The notes under the pieces: generated by a model
Databases searched by the model: none
What the model saw: only the letters and a program-made list of their open reading frames with translations
Told to the model about the DNA's origin: nothing
From: Hungatella_A sp034142505
Lineage (GTDB): Bacteria; Bacillota; Clostridia; Lachnospirales; Lachnospiraceae
Assembly (NCBI GenBank): GCA_034142505.1
Contig: JAWZDV010000055.1
Span: forward strand, 1-64,000
Direction of reading: 5' to 3'
DNA: 64,000 bases
Shown: positions 1 through 8,881 of the stretch, one piece after another
How positions within the stretch are numbered: the stretch's first letter is position 1
Layout of the letters: every line of letters starts with the position of its first letter
Position numbers and translations under genes: made by a program

Positions 1-56
1 AGCTTCCGGCGCCGCAGGTTGTTAACGCTCATGCTCAGTAAATCAAGAAATTTCAT
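1..56 (-). CDS. MacB/FtsX-type ABC transporter permease, N-terminal fragment
   Basis: Only the first 18 codons are in the window. They read MKFLDLLSMSVNNLRRRK, the short amphipathic start and basic stretch typical of FtsX/MacB-family permeases just before their first membrane segment. The ATG at 56 overlaps the end of the preceding surface-protein gene by 14 bases and has a GAGGGA ribosome site inside that gene. The order ATPase, exported protein, permease fits a MacB-like export or signalling transporter. The family call rests on this short sequence plus context; the rest lies off the left edge. Confidence 0.6.
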   Translation of the reverse strand, partial: MKFLDLLSMSVNNLRRRK

Positions 57-1845
57 CGTCCATTCCCTCTTCCTTGGCTGCCTTTTTCTTCTTTCTGATT
101 CGAATCACAACTACCACGGCAACGATCACCACCGCTATGGCAGGGAAGATTATCATCTTGTATTTCTGGAAGAAGGAAGGCTCTTCCATATCCACATCCT
201 CAAAATTGCCAACCATGGAGTCGTCAAACTCCATAGGGATCTCTTCGGTGACGAAAAGGCTCAGTTCCTTGGTGATGGCCGGCTGCGTTTCCCCGTTCTC
301 ATCCTCATAGGTGATGTTCACCTTGACCTTTCCTTCATCTGCCGTAGGGGTAATGCCGGACAGCATCACATCCACATTGCCGGTTTTTCCAGGCTCGATA
401 TTGCCCACATAGGCTTCCGCCGGTTTGATGGAATCAGATTCAAAGTTTACCATCACATTGTAAAGAATCACTTTTCCGGTGTTGTTGATGGGAAACATGA
501 TATTGGACTCCGAGCCCACGGTGATGGACTCCGGCATCACCTCAAAAGTTCCGGTATTCAGTCTTGCCACCTGTCTGAGCGGAATATCCACTACCACGGA
601 TTCCACCGCGTTTTTGTACTCCGGGCTGTCGTAGGTCTCCTTGATGGTCAGCGCATAGGTACGCTGGGCCACACCGGCCTTTGACTTCATATTGACCCGC
701 AGCTCCGTGACCTCTCCCGGCGCCATACTGTTCACGGCAATGGCCGAGGAACCGGATTCGGTGGAGAATACGGCGCTGCCGTTCTCACTGTCCTTCTCTG
801 ATTCCAAGGAGAACAGGATATTGCTGGCCGGAATGGAGGCGGAAGCATTCTTCATCCGCAGCACCAGTTCAAAGCTGTCGCCTGCAATAATTTGGGACGG
901 AATCGTCTCAAAGCTGTCCACCACAAGTCTGGCCTGCTTCCGGTTGTTCTTGTCGAATTCGCCGGTGGTATCGTCTTTGTCCTTATTCTTCACCCTCACA
1001 AAAAAGGTCTCTTCCTCTGTCTTTAAATCACTGTCCGCCGCGTTGCGGTATGTAATGTTGAACTTGATGGGGTAATACCCGCTGTATGTGTCCTCCCGGA
1101 TTGCCATGCTGTACGGCACGGCCACCGTCTCACCCGCGTCAATCTTTTCAAAGGTTCTGTCATAGTTGCCGTCGTTGATATCGAACGGAAATTCCGCGGA
1201 ATCCTTGCTTAGCACCATGCTGACCGTCACATCCTTGGCGCCGATCAAACCGGAGTTTCTTAAATTAATGCTGTAATTCAAAACACTGGGGTACACGCCG
1301 TAAGGTGTGGACTGGTTCTCACCCATGACAAAAGCGGCCGTCTTTTCTTTGTCTTCCTCATCATCCGTCTTCGGCACGGTCACCCAGATGTTGACATACT
1401 CTTCCGCCACGGTTCCGCCGTTGGCCCGCACCTCCACCGGGAACGTGTAGTAACCTTCCTTGATATCGCTCCGCACCTTGGCCGACACGGATGCCGAACG
1501 GCTCTTATCCGCCTTGATCGGCCCGATTGACCGCTCCGTGAACGTGTTGTTCGTAACCTCAAATGGAAAAATATAGTCATCCTCAAGAGAACTGCTGTCA
1601 GAGATATAACCTCCGCTGTTGGCAATCGCCACTTTTACATTGTCCCAGTCGGAACCGCTGTTATTGCGGATGGTGAAGGAGACCGACATGCTCCGCCCGA
1701 TCTTTCCTTTGGCAATCCCACTGGAGATTACCGTCTCATTGTTGGTGGTATCCATCATCCCCGCATATGTATTCTGCACCGGCATGCTGCCAAACAGCAG
1801 CAGCGCCGCCATACCTATCATAAGTCCCTTTTTCAGCTTTCTCAT
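43..1845 (-). CDS. Exported cell-surface repeat protein of a MacB-like ABC operon (COG1361-like)
   Basis: This 600-residue protein has a signal peptide (about residues 1-28: KKGLMIGMAALLLFGSMPV, then AGMMD). It continues with several beta-sandwich repeats that recall CARDB/NEW3 domains, with recurring phrases such as 'VSFTIRNNSGSDWDNVKV', 'LRNSGLIGAKDVTV' and 'PINNTGKVILYNV'. One C-terminal membrane segment (about 566-583, IIFPAIAVVIVAVVVVIRI) is followed by a lysine-rich tail, so most of the chain is outside the cell and anchored at its C-terminus. It starts 1 base after the ATPase gene stops and overlaps the permease start, so the three are co-transcribed. In such operons the surface protein is thought to work with the ATPase and permease. 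Its substrate cannot be told from sequence. Confidence 0.7.
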   Translation of the reverse strand: MRKLKKGLMIGMAALLLFGSMPVQNTYAGMMDTTNNETVISSGIAKGKIGRSMSVSFTIRNNSGSDWDNVKVAIANSGGYISDSSSLEDDYIFPFEVTNNTFTERSIGPIKADKSRSASVSAKVRSDIKEGYYTFPVEVRANGGTVAEEYVNIWVTVPKTDDEEDKEKTAAFVMGENQSTPYGVYPSVLNYSINLRNSGLIGAKDVTVSMVLSKDSAEFPFDINDGNYDRTFEKIDAGETVAVPYSMAIREDTYSGYYPIKFNITYRNAADSDLKTEEETFFVRVKNKDKDDTTGEFDKNNRKQARLVVDSFETIPSQIIAGDSFELVLRMKNASASIPASNILFSLESEKDSENGSAVFSTESGSSAIAVNSMAPGEVTELRVNMKSKAGVAQRTYALTIKETYDSPEYKNAVESVVVDIPLRQVARLNTGTFEVMPESITVGSESNIMFPINNTGKVILYNVMVNFESDSIKPAEAYVGNIEPGKTGNVDVMLSGITPTADEGKVKVNITYEDENGETQPAITKELSLFVTEEIPMEFDDSMVGNFEDVDMEEPSFFQKYKMIIFPAIAVVIVAVVVVIRIRKKKKAAKEEGMDDEIS

Positions 1846-1846
1846 A

Positions 1847-2563
1847 CTATCCTATCTCCTCTTCCTCGTTATGCTGACGTTCTTCAATCTTGAAAATCTT
1901 TCCATCCACAATATGGAACTGCCTGTCCGCAAAGGACGCGATGTAAGGATCATGGGTAACCATAACCAGGGTCTGGTTCTGCTCCCTGACAATCCGCCTC
2001 ATTAATTTTAATACTTCCTGGGTGGTCTTGGAGTCTAAGTTTCCGGTCGGCTCGTCCGCAAAGATGATCTGGGGCTTGACCGCCAGCGCCCTGGCAATGC
2101 CCACACGCTGCTGCTGGCCGCCGGACATGGCATTGGCCATGTGCTTCATCTGCTTCTCCAGTCCCACTTCTTTTAAATATTTTTTGGCGATGGCATTGCG
2201 CTCTTTTTTGGGGACCCCGCGAAAGGACAGGGGCAGGGCTACATTTTCCACCGCGTTTAGCGTCTGGAGCAGGTTATAGGACTGGAAGATAAAACCCACC
2301 TGCTTTCTGCGAAAGGCCACCAGCTCATTCTCCTTCAGCTTTTCAATATGGGTCTTGCCGATCACGATCTCGCCTTTGCTGGGCTTCTCCAGGCCGGCCA
2401 GCATGTTGAGCAGGGTGGATTTGCCGGAACCGGAGGGACCTACGATGGCACAAAACTCGCCTTTGTACATGGTGAAATCCACTCCGTTCAGCGCATAGAC
2501 CTTGGTATCGCCGACCTTATAGATCTTGTATAAATTCTTTACCTGTATGATTTCTTCCGCCAA
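1847..2563 (-). CDS. MacB/LolD-type ABC transporter ATP-binding protein
   Basis: A complete ABC ATPase of about 238 residues. It has Walker A (GPSGSGKST), a Q-loop (GFIFQSYNLL), the signature MSGGQQQRVGIARAL, Walker B (IIFADEPTGNLD) and the switch histidine (VMVTHDP). The long signature and the TGNLD after Walker B are typical of the MacB/LolD branch that partners FtsX-like permeases. I place the start at TTG 2563 rather than the ATG at 2602. The family normally begins with 'MAEEIIQVKNLYKIYKVG', a GGGAG site lies just before the TTG, and the upstream ATG has no ribosome site and sits right against a TATAAT hexamer (2605-2610). It is first in the operon with the surface protein and the permease. 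Confidence 0.85.
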   Translation of the reverse strand: MAEEIIQVKNLYKIYKVGDTKVYALNGVDFTMYKGEFCAIVGPSGSGKSTLLNMLAGLEKPSKGEIVIGKTHIEKLKENELVAFRRKQVGFIFQSYNLLQTLNAVENVALPLSFRGVPKKERNAIAKKYLKEVGLEKQMKHMANAMSGGQQQRVGIARALAVKPQIIFADEPTGNLDSKTTQEVLKLMRRIVREQNQTLVMVTHDPYIASFADRQFHIVDGKIFKIEERQHNEEEEIG

Positions 2564-2741
2564 TTCTCCCGCCCCCTCTTTTCCTATAATACTGATATAC
2601 ATTTATTATACATATTTATGATGATATTTCCCTCTGATATTTCTTAATGTTCCTTAAAAATTCCTTACATGGAAAATTTTTTAAATAAAACATTCGAAAA
2701 AATACTTACGATTTATCAGTATACCATATTTTTGTAAAAAG

Positions 2742-2773
2742 TTGTAGAAATATCTTGAAGAATACTATATAAT
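2742..2773 (+). promoter_or_regulatory. Candidate pyrB promoter
   Basis: An AT-rich stretch upstream of pyrB contains overlapping -10 candidates TATATA (2766-2771) and TATAAT (2768-2773). A weak -35, TTGTAG at 2742, lies 18 bp before the former. Transcription would begin about 20 bases before the AGGAGAG ribosome site. No attenuator hairpin or PyrR-binding structure is visible between here and pyrB. Confidence 0.4.
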
Positions 2774-2802
2774 GATATGAAGCAAATTGAAAGGAGAGAC
2801 TG

Positions 2803-3726
2803 ATGAGACATTTATTAAACCCATTAGACTTTAGTGTGGAAGAGATTGACCAGCTGTTAGACTTAGCTGCCGATATCGAACATAACCTTCCCAAATATGC
2901 CCATGTATGTGATGGGAAAAAGATTGCTACTTTATTCTATGAGCCAAGCACCCGAACTCGTTTGAGTTTTGAATCCGCTATGTTAAGTTTAGGCGGGAGT
3001 GTTCTTGGCTTTTCTTCTGCCGCTTCCAGCTCCGCGGCAAAGGGGGAGAGCGTGTCGGACACCATCCGCATGATTTCCTGTTATTCTGATATCTGCGCCA
3101 TGCGGCATCCGAAAGAGGGCGCGCCGCTTGTGGCCTCCACCCACTCTTCCATCCCGGTCATCAACGCAGGTGACGGCGGACACCAGCATCCCACCCAGAC
3201 CTTAACCGATTTAATGACCATCCGTTCCCTCCAGGGACGTCTTGACAACATGACGGTGGGTCTCTGCGGCGATTTAAAATTCGGACGGACGGTGCACTCC
3301 CTAATCAATGCCCTTGTCCGCTACCCCGGCATCAAATTTGTGCTCATCTCCCCTCCGGAGCTGCGGGTTCCTGAGTATATCAGAGAAGATGTGCTGGCTG
3401 CCAACAACATTGAGTTTAAAGAAGTGGGCAATTTAGACGACGCCATGCCGGAACTGGACATCCTCTACATGACCAGGGTACAGAAGGAGCGTTTCTTCAA
3501 TGAGGAGGATTACATCCGATTGAAGGACTGCTATATTCTGGACAATGCCAAGATGAAGCTGGCCAAGGAGAAGATGTTCGTGCTCCATCCCCTTCCCCGT
3601 GTCAACGAGATCTCCGTGGAGGTGGACGACGACCCGAGAGCGGCTTATTTCCGTCAGGTACAGTATGGAGTCTATGTGCGCATGGCTCTCATTATGACAT
3701 TACTGGAGGTGGAAAGACCATGTTAA
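2803..3726 (+). CDS. pyrB: Aspartate carbamoyltransferase catalytic subunit
   Basis: A 307-residue catalytic chain of aspartate transcarbamoylase, which joins carbamoyl phosphate and aspartate in the committed step of pyrimidine synthesis. The carbamoyl-phosphate loop FYEPSTRTRLSFESA (about 45-59), the HPTQTLTDL segment, the HPLPRVNEI segment and a C-terminal DPRAAYFRQ are all present, and the length is normal. The ATG has AGGAGAG seven bases upstream. It overlaps pyrI by 7 bases, so the two subunits are made together. Presence of a regulatory subunit predicts the allosteric class B holoenzyme (c6r6). Confidence 0.97.
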   Translation: MRHLLNPLDFSVEEIDQLLDLAADIEHNLPKYAHVCDGKKIATLFYEPSTRTRLSFESAMLSLGGSVLGFSSAASSSAAKGESVSDTIRMISCYSDICAMRHPKEGAPLVASTHSSIPVINAGDGGHQHPTQTLTDLMTIRSLQGRLDNMTVGLCGDLKFGRTVHSLINALVRYPGIKFVLISPPELRVPEYIREDVLAANNIEFKEVGNLDDAMPELDILYMTRVQKERFFNEEDYIRLKDCYILDNAKMKLAKEKMFVLHPLPRVNEISVEVDDDPRAAYFRQVQYGVYVRMALIMTLLEVERPC

Positions 3727-4148
3727 ATATCAGCGGATTAAAAGAAGGAATCGTTCTGGACCACATTCAGGCCGGGAAAAGCCTGGATATCTACTATCAT
3801 CTGGGGCTGGACAAGCTGACCGACTGCCAGGTTGCCATCATCAAGAATGCCAAGAGCAATAAGATGGGGCGGAAAGATATTATCAAGATTGAGGGCGTGA
3901 TGGATCATCTGGATTTACAGGTACTCGGATATATCGACCACAACATCACGGTGAACATCATCCGCGACAACCAGATCGTCGGAAAGAAGAGTTTGAGCCT
4001 TCCAAAGAAAATCACCAATGTGATTCACTGCAAGAATCCGCGGTGCATCACTTCCATCGAGCAGGAACTGCCGGACGTATTCTATCTGGCCGATGAAAAG
4101 ACAGAGACCTACCGGTGTCTGTACTGTGAGGAGAAATATTCCAAATAA
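3720..4148 (+). CDS. pyrI: Aspartate carbamoyltransferase regulatory subunit
   Basis: A 142-residue regulatory chain. The N-terminal part matches the nucleotide-binding domain (GIVLDHIQAGKSL). The C-terminal zinc domain shows four cysteines in the pairs CKNPRC and CLYC, which bind zinc and contact PyrB. The start ATG lies within the last codons of pyrB, giving translational coupling. A strong hairpin terminator follows the stop, so pyrBI is a two-gene unit; other pyr genes are not in the window. Confidence 0.96.
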   Translation: MLNISGLKEGIVLDHIQAGKSLDIYYHLGLDKLTDCQVAIIKNAKSNKMGRKDIIKIEGVMDHLDLQVLGYIDHNITVNIIRDNQIVGKKSLSLPKKITNVIHCKNPRCITSIEQELPDVFYLADEKTETYRCLYCEEKYSK

Positions 4149-4154
4149 GAAACA

Positions 4155-4209
4155 GTGCCGCATGCGGATATGGGTGTCTGAAGACATCCAGCCGCTGCGG
4201 CACTTTTAT
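4155..4209 (+). terminator. Terminator of pyrBI, probably bidirectional
   Basis: The arms GTGCCGCA-TGCGG and CCGC-TGCGGCAC flank an inner hairpin (GGTGTC/GACATCC) and are followed by TTTTATTT. The convergent M42 peptidase gene ends at 4225, so the same hairpin may also stop transcripts arriving from the right. Confidence 0.8.
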
Positions 4210-4224
4210 TTGCTGAAACACATC

Positions 4225-5238
4225 TTATTCTATCCGGCACAACATCTCTGCCAGCAGATTGATGCAGTTCTCCACATCCCCCATATCACACACCTCCCCC
4301 GGCGTATGCATATAGCGCAGGGGGATGGACACCACTGCCGTCGGTACTCCATGATTGGAAAAATGGATCTGGTCCGCGTCGGTACAGGTTCTTCCCGCTC
4401 CCACTTCGAACTGGACCGGAATGCCGCCCTCAGCCGCCATCCCTGCAAGGTCTGCCGTCATCTTTCTGTGGGAAAGCGGATGATGCAGCAGAACCGGACC
4501 GCCGCCCAGACGAATATTGCCAAACTCTCCGCGCTCTGTCTTGCGGTAATCGCTGGTTCCTGTCACATCCACTACGATCGCCCTTGCCGGTTCCACCTGT
4601 CTGCTCACCCAGTAAGCCCCATTCTTGGAAGTCTCCTCTCCTACGGTGGATGCACAGTAGATTCCGGCCCGGCAGCCCTTTCCGGCCGCCTGTTTTAACG
4701 CTTCCATGATGCAGAAAATTCCAATCCTGTCATCCAGGGCCCTGGCTGTCAGCCGGTTCCCCAGCAGTTCCCTGTAATCCGTATCGAACACCACAACATC
4801 ACCTGGCGATACCCACTGTGACGCCTCTTTGGCAGAAGCCGCGCCAATGTCGATCAGAAGGTCTGACGGCGTCCGCTCCTTTTTCTCCCAAAGACTTCCG
4901 TGGTGAAGCACGCTGCCGTAAACCACCCCTTTCCCAGAACAGACTCTTACTTTCTGCCCCGGATATGTATCACAGTAAATTCCACCCGATTTGGCGACCG
5001 TAAGAAAACCGTCCTCCGCAATATCCGTTACCACAAGGCCGATTTCATCCGCGTGGGCCGCCAGAAGAATCTTTACCGGATGATCCGGATTCAACACGCA
5101 GACCAGGTCATCTATTTCGTCTGTGACCATCTGATGGGCGTAATCCTTCATATGGTCCGCAATCACATTCTGCAGCCGCTTTTCATGTCCGGAAACCGCC
5201 GGCACCGTAAGCATATCATATAAAAACTGTCGATTCAT
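4225..5238 (-). CDS. M42-family metallo-aminopeptidase
   Basis: A 337-residue cytoplasmic peptidase of the M42 (FrvX/glutamyl aminopeptidase, 'cellulase M') family. The two-metal site is visible: AHADEIG (about 60-66), the bridging aspartate in ALDDRIG, the catalytic pair in TVGEETSKNG, the aspartate in VVDVTG, and the histidine in RYMHTPGE near the C-terminus. The length is usual for the family. It lies 8 bases after the EamA transporter stop on the same strand and is the last gene before the shared terminator. It could trim peptides for nutrition; the exact side-chain preference is not readable. Confidence 0.88.
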   Translation of the reverse strand: MNRQFLYDMLTVPAVSGHEKRLQNVIADHMKDYAHQMVTDEIDDLVCVLNPDHPVKILLAAHADEIGLVVTDIAEDGFLTVAKSGGIYCDTYPGQKVRVCSGKGVVYGSVLHHGSLWEKKERTPSDLLIDIGAASAKEASQWVSPGDVVVFDTDYRELLGNRLTARALDDRIGIFCIMEALKQAAGKGCRAGIYCASTVGEETSKNGAYWVSRQVEPARAIVVDVTGTSDYRKTERGEFGNIRLGGGPVLLHHPLSHRKMTADLAGMAAEGGIPVQFEVGAGRTCTDADQIHFSNHGVPTAVVSIPLRYMHTPGEVCDMGDVENCINLLAEMLCRIE

Positions 5239-5246
5239 CGTTCCTC

Positions 5247-6134
5247 CTATTCTTCAACCCCGGCTCTCCTGCCAAAACAGAGTCCTTTCAGGTCGATTTC
5301 CGACACCAGCACCGCCCCCAGAATCAGGATACAGCCGGCAATCATCTTTGCCGTAAACTGCTCATGAAGGATAAGGACAGAGAACACGGAGCCAAATACC
5401 GCCTCCAGAGACAGAATGATAGCCGATTTCGTCTCATCCACATACTTTTGTGAGACCGTCTGGAGCATATACGTAAGCGTAGTGCTGACGGCTCCCAAAT
5501 AAATAATACTGAGGATTCCGCTTGACGTCACAGCCGCCGGCTGCACCTCTTTCGATATCACCAGGTAACTCATGGACAGGACTGCCGCCGTTGCCATCTG
5601 AAAGAAGTTCAATACGGTTGCCCGGTATTTCCCCACATGCTGACCGGTGAAGAAAATATGAAATGCAAAGCAGATGGCACACAGCAGGGTCAGTCCATCC
5701 CCCAGTCCCAGAGAGAAATCCCTGTTCAGGGACAATACCCCCGCTCCCACAATCGCCATGAAAGCTCCGGCCGCTCCCTGGGGGCTAACCTTCTTTTTAT
5801 ACAGCACCAAAGCGATAAACGGCACAAACACCACGTTAGTGGCTGTAAGAAATGCGTTTTTAGCGGCTGTCGTGTACTGGAGGCCTATGGTCTGTAATGC
5901 AAACGCCCCGAACAGAAAGCCCCCCATGCATACTCCGGCCCTGATTTCCGCTCCTGTGATCCCCTTCAGGCTTCCGGCACAAAGCGGAAACATAAGCACT
6001 GTGGCCAGCAGGAACCTGGCTGTCAGAATCTGGGAGGGCGTCAGAGTTGTCAGTGCAATGTCGCTGGCAACGAATCCACCTCCCCAGATGATCGTCACAA
6101 GAAGAAGTCCCAGCATTCCCAAATATTTTTTCAT
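5247..6134 (-). CDS. EamA/DMT-family inner-membrane transporter
   Basis: A 295-residue hydrophobic protein with about ten membrane segments arranged as two EamA halves. The first half carries 'TIIWGGGFVASDIALTTL' and the second ends in 'AVFGSVFSVLILHEQFTAKM', both hallmark family positions. Members export or import amino acids, drugs or sugars; the substrate is unknown here. It starts 22 bases after the MATE gene stops and ends 8 bases before the peptidase gene. It could therefore be an exporter for peptide breakdown products, but that is inference. Confidence 0.85.
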   Translation of the reverse strand: MKKYLGMLGLLLVTIIWGGGFVASDIALTTLTPSQILTARFLLATVLMFPLCAGSLKGITGAEIRAGVCMGGFLFGAFALQTIGLQYTTAAKNAFLTATNVVFVPFIALVLYKKKVSPQGAAGAFMAIVGAGVLSLNRDFSLGLGDGLTLLCAICFAFHIFFTGQHVGKYRATVLNFFQMATAAVLSMSYLVISKEVQPAAVTSSGILSIIYLGAVSTTLTYMLQTVSQKYVDETKSAIILSLEAVFGSVFSVLILHEQFTAKMIAGCILILGAVLVSEIDLKGLCFGRRAGVEE

Positions 6135-6156
6135 ACTTATTTAAACTCCTTTTTCT

Positions 6157-7521
6157 TTATGTCCCGGCATGAATCCCTATTTTCGGTTTCCTGCCAATCT
6201 TTTTATACAGGAACACACTCAACAGGAACCGGGAGAGCTGATCCATGGCAATCACCAGCCAAATCCAGGTAATAGACCCCTTCCAAACATAGGCAATGAG
6301 AAGACACAGCGGAATCCTCACGATCCAGATGCCGAAACCGGCTACAAACATGGGGACATTCTTATATCCCGCCGCGCGGATCGTCCCGTTATAAACCCGG
6401 GAAAGATTCTGGGGCACCTGGATAAATCCCATAATGAACACATAGCTCATACCAATGATCTGAAGCTCCGGATTGTTTGTCATCAGCATCATGAACCCCT
6501 TCGGCAGAAAAATCAGCAGCATGGAGGTCACCGCGCTGATTCTAAACGCCGTCTTCAACAGCTGCTTAAAATAAATGCTTCCCAGCTCTTCATCCCTTTT
6601 CCCAACGGCTCTCGCAGCCAGTGTGGTAGCCGCCGTACCAAACCCTACCGCCGGCATCTCCGTTATAGTCTCCGCCTGGATTCCCAGCTGGTACGCCGCA
6701 AAGGAGGCTTCCCCATAGGACAGGATTACCTTGCTTAATATGATCGCTGAAAACTGCCAGAACATACTTTCCAGCGCAGCAGGGATGCCCATGGTGTACA
6801 CCTCATATACCGTCTTCCCTTCCAGGGAGAAAAAGGCGTTTTCCCGGGGAACATCCCGAAACAGCCCCCTCTTTCTGTCATACAGCAGAAACAGCCCCGC
6901 ACAGGCGCCGAGAAACTGGGAAAGAACCAGCGCGGCTGCCGCCCCCCTGATGCCAAAGCCCGGCATGCCCGGTAAGCCAAAGATCAGCAGATAGCCCAAG
7001 ATAATATTGGCCCCATTCATAAAAAGAGCGATGTACATAGGCGTCTTCGTATCGCCAAATCCCTGGAATGCCGCGGAGACCACCGACATAATAACCAGAA
7101 ACGGAAACCCAAAGACGATGATTCTCATATATTCCTGCGCCAGATTCAGCACCGCCGTCTCTTTTGTAAAAAAGCCAAGAATCGGAATTCCAAAGAAAAA
7201 GAGAACCATCTGAAACAAGAGGGATAACGGAACTTCTGTCAAAAACGTCTGTTCAATAATTCTTCTGCATCTGCCCCGCTTCCCTGCCCCATAAGAATGG
7301 GCGACCAGCACGGTCGCCCCAATCGCCACTCCTTTATAAAGGCACCACAGGGTATCTGTGATTCTGATACAAATACCCTGCGCAGAGATGTCCAACGGCA
7401 GCAGACGCCCAATCATCGCGGTTGTGATCAGCCCCGCTGAAATCTGGAGGATATTCTCCACGATCATCGGAATAATCAACCGGTAAATCTCTTTATTAAT
7501 TTCACGTCTATTGTACGCCAC
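6157..7521 (-). CDS. MATE-family multidrug/cation antiporter
   Basis: A 454-residue protein with twelve predicted membrane segments in two MatE halves. Residues 1-60 ('IPMIVENILQISAGLITTAMIGRL') and the repeat half ('GIPAALESMFWQFSAIILSK') fit the family. The start codon is GTG at 7521, with AAGGA about 12 bases upstream, which is a weak signal. It follows the sugar-binding lipoprotein gene by only 19 bases, with no terminator between them, so it is probably at the tail of the galactoside operon. The role could be drug or metabolite efflux. Confidence 0.87.
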   Translation of the reverse strand: MAYNRREINKEIYRLIIPMIVENILQISAGLITTAMIGRLLPLDISAQGICIRITDTLWCLYKGVAIGATVLVAHSYGAGKRGRCRRIIEQTFLTEVPLSLLFQMVLFFFGIPILGFFTKETAVLNLAQEYMRIIVFGFPFLVIMSVVSAAFQGFGDTKTPMYIALFMNGANIILGYLLIFGLPGMPGFGIRGAAAALVLSQFLGACAGLFLLYDRKRGLFRDVPRENAFFSLEGKTVYEVYTMGIPAALESMFWQFSAIILSKVILSYGEASFAAYQLGIQAETITEMPAVGFGTAATTLAARAVGKRDEELGSIYFKQLLKTAFRISAVTSMLLIFLPKGFMMLMTNNPELQIIGMSYVFIMGFIQVPQNLSRVYNGTIRAAGYKNVPMFVAGFGIWIVRIPLCLLIAYVWKGSITWIWLVIAMDQLSRFLLSVFLYKKIGRKPKIGIHAGT

Positions 7522-7540
7522 GTAGTCTCATTCCTTCTTG

Positions 7541-8842
7541 TTATTTTCCAAATTTTGCTTTCATTTCTTCCTGAAGTCCATCCATCACAGCCTGAGGGTC
7601 CGCCCCGTCTAAGGTCACCTTACTCACCGCATTTTTCGATAAATCAATGGCTTCCGCAAAGTTGGAGGTGTAATTGCACATCGGCACCTTCTTGCCAACG
7701 GTATTGAACAGATCATAAATCTTTTGTCCGCCAAAGAACTCATCGCCCTGCTGAAACACCTCGGAATCCAATGCCGGAATATAGGATGGATACAGGCCGT
7801 AATTGGTAAAGCCTTCCACGTTTCCTTCCCGATCCGTCATCGCGAATTTGACGAATTCCACAGCCGCTTCCTGACTCTCTGAGGAGGATGGAACCGCCAG
7901 TACGGAGCCGCCGTTGGATGCTCCCTGCGCCTCTGCGTCTCTGTCAAATCTCGGCAGTTCCATAACGCCCCACTTGCCGGCCTGGTCAGGAGCCGCGTCT
8001 TTGATGGAGCCTGCCAGCCATACAGCTTCCGGCACACAGGCAATCTTGTTTCCGCTCAGCGCGGCAATAAAGTCATCCCAGCTGCTGTCATTCACGGTAA
8101 TATCCGCTTCATAAATCTGCTGTATCATATCCATGGCACGCACAGATTCCGGGGAGTTTACCACCGTATTTCCGTCTTCGTCAAAATAGAATCCGCCCAG
8201 TTCCATCAACAGCAGACGATAGGTCGTATCTTTTCTGGCTGTGGCAAGAGGCATCATGGCGACACCTGTTTTTTCCTTGATGGTCTTACCCGCTTCGATA
8301 AAATCATCCCAGGTCACGATATCCTCTGCCTTCACACCGGCCTCTTCAAAGATATCGGTCCGGTAAAACATCCCGCAGGGACCGGCATCCCAGGGAAATG
8401 CCACAACTTTTCCGTTCACCGTACATTCGGAGATTTTCACCGGCAGAAATTCATCCTGGCTGATTTCCGATGTAAAGTCAACAAACTTATCCGGAAACTT
8501 CTCACCGAATTTTGCCATCTGCTCACCTTCCAGAGATACCACATCCGGAAGACCGATCCCCGACTGCAGACAGGTTGTGATCTTGCTGTATACCTGGGAA
8601 ACACCCATCTCCTCAAATTGGAATTCCACGTTCGGATGAATCTCCTGAAACTTCTCAGCTTCCGCCTCCAGATGCGCCAGCGCCACATCCCAGCTCCAGA
8701 TGGTAATGGTGCCGGATAACTCCGACGCCCCGCTTGCGTCTCCTGCCTCTTTTGCCGCCGGCGCTGCGCTGCCGCCGCCGCACGCAGTCAGCGATGCTGC
8801 CATAACCCCTGCTAATACCAATGATACCATACGTTTTTTCAT
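7541..8842 (-). CDS. Sugar ABC transporter solute-binding lipoprotein (family 1)
   Basis: A 433-residue extracellular binding protein. The leader MKKRMVSLVLAGVMAASLTAC ends in a lipobox (LTAC at about 18-21), so it is lipid-anchored. Mature parts show the family-1 pattern: 'ITIWSWD', 'FQEIHPNVEFQFEEMG', 'WDDFIEAGKTIKEKTG' and 'AAVEFVKFAMTDREG'. It lies directly after the two permease genes and downstream of beta-galactosidase, so it most likely captures a galactoside or galacto-oligosaccharide. No ATPase is encoded in this operon; such systems often share an MsmK-like ATPase encoded elsewhere. Confidence 0.9.
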   Translation of the reverse strand: MKKRMVSLVLAGVMAASLTACGGGSAAPAAKEAGDASGASELSGTITIWSWDVALAHLEAEAEKFQEIHPNVEFQFEEMGVSQVYSKITTCLQSGIGLPDVVSLEGEQMAKFGEKFPDKFVDFTSEISQDEFLPVKISECTVNGKVVAFPWDAGPCGMFYRTDIFEEAGVKAEDIVTWDDFIEAGKTIKEKTGVAMMPLATARKDTTYRLLLMELGGFYFDEDGNTVVNSPESVRAMDMIQQIYEADITVNDSSWDDFIAALSGNKIACVPEAVWLAGSIKDAAPDQAGKWGVMELPRFDRDAEAQGASNGGSVLAVPSSSESQEAAVEFVKFAMTDREGNVEGFTNYGLYPSYIPALDSEVFQQGDEFFGGQKIYDLFNTVGKKVPMCNYTSNFAEAIDLSKNAVSKVTLDGADPQAVMDGLQEEMKAKFGK

Positions 8843-8881
8843 GACGCTCCTCCTTGCCTTCCGGCCCTATAATAAAATCAC

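Noticed and set aside
19..684. Long open frame opposite the surface-protein gene
   Set aside because: It is the antisense shadow of a GC-biased gene; it has histidine-rich composition typical of such shadows and no ribosome site.
2680..2802. PyrR attenuator or uracil-sensing leader before pyrB
   Set aside because: No anti-terminator/terminator pair or PyrR-binding loop could be drawn in the short leader.
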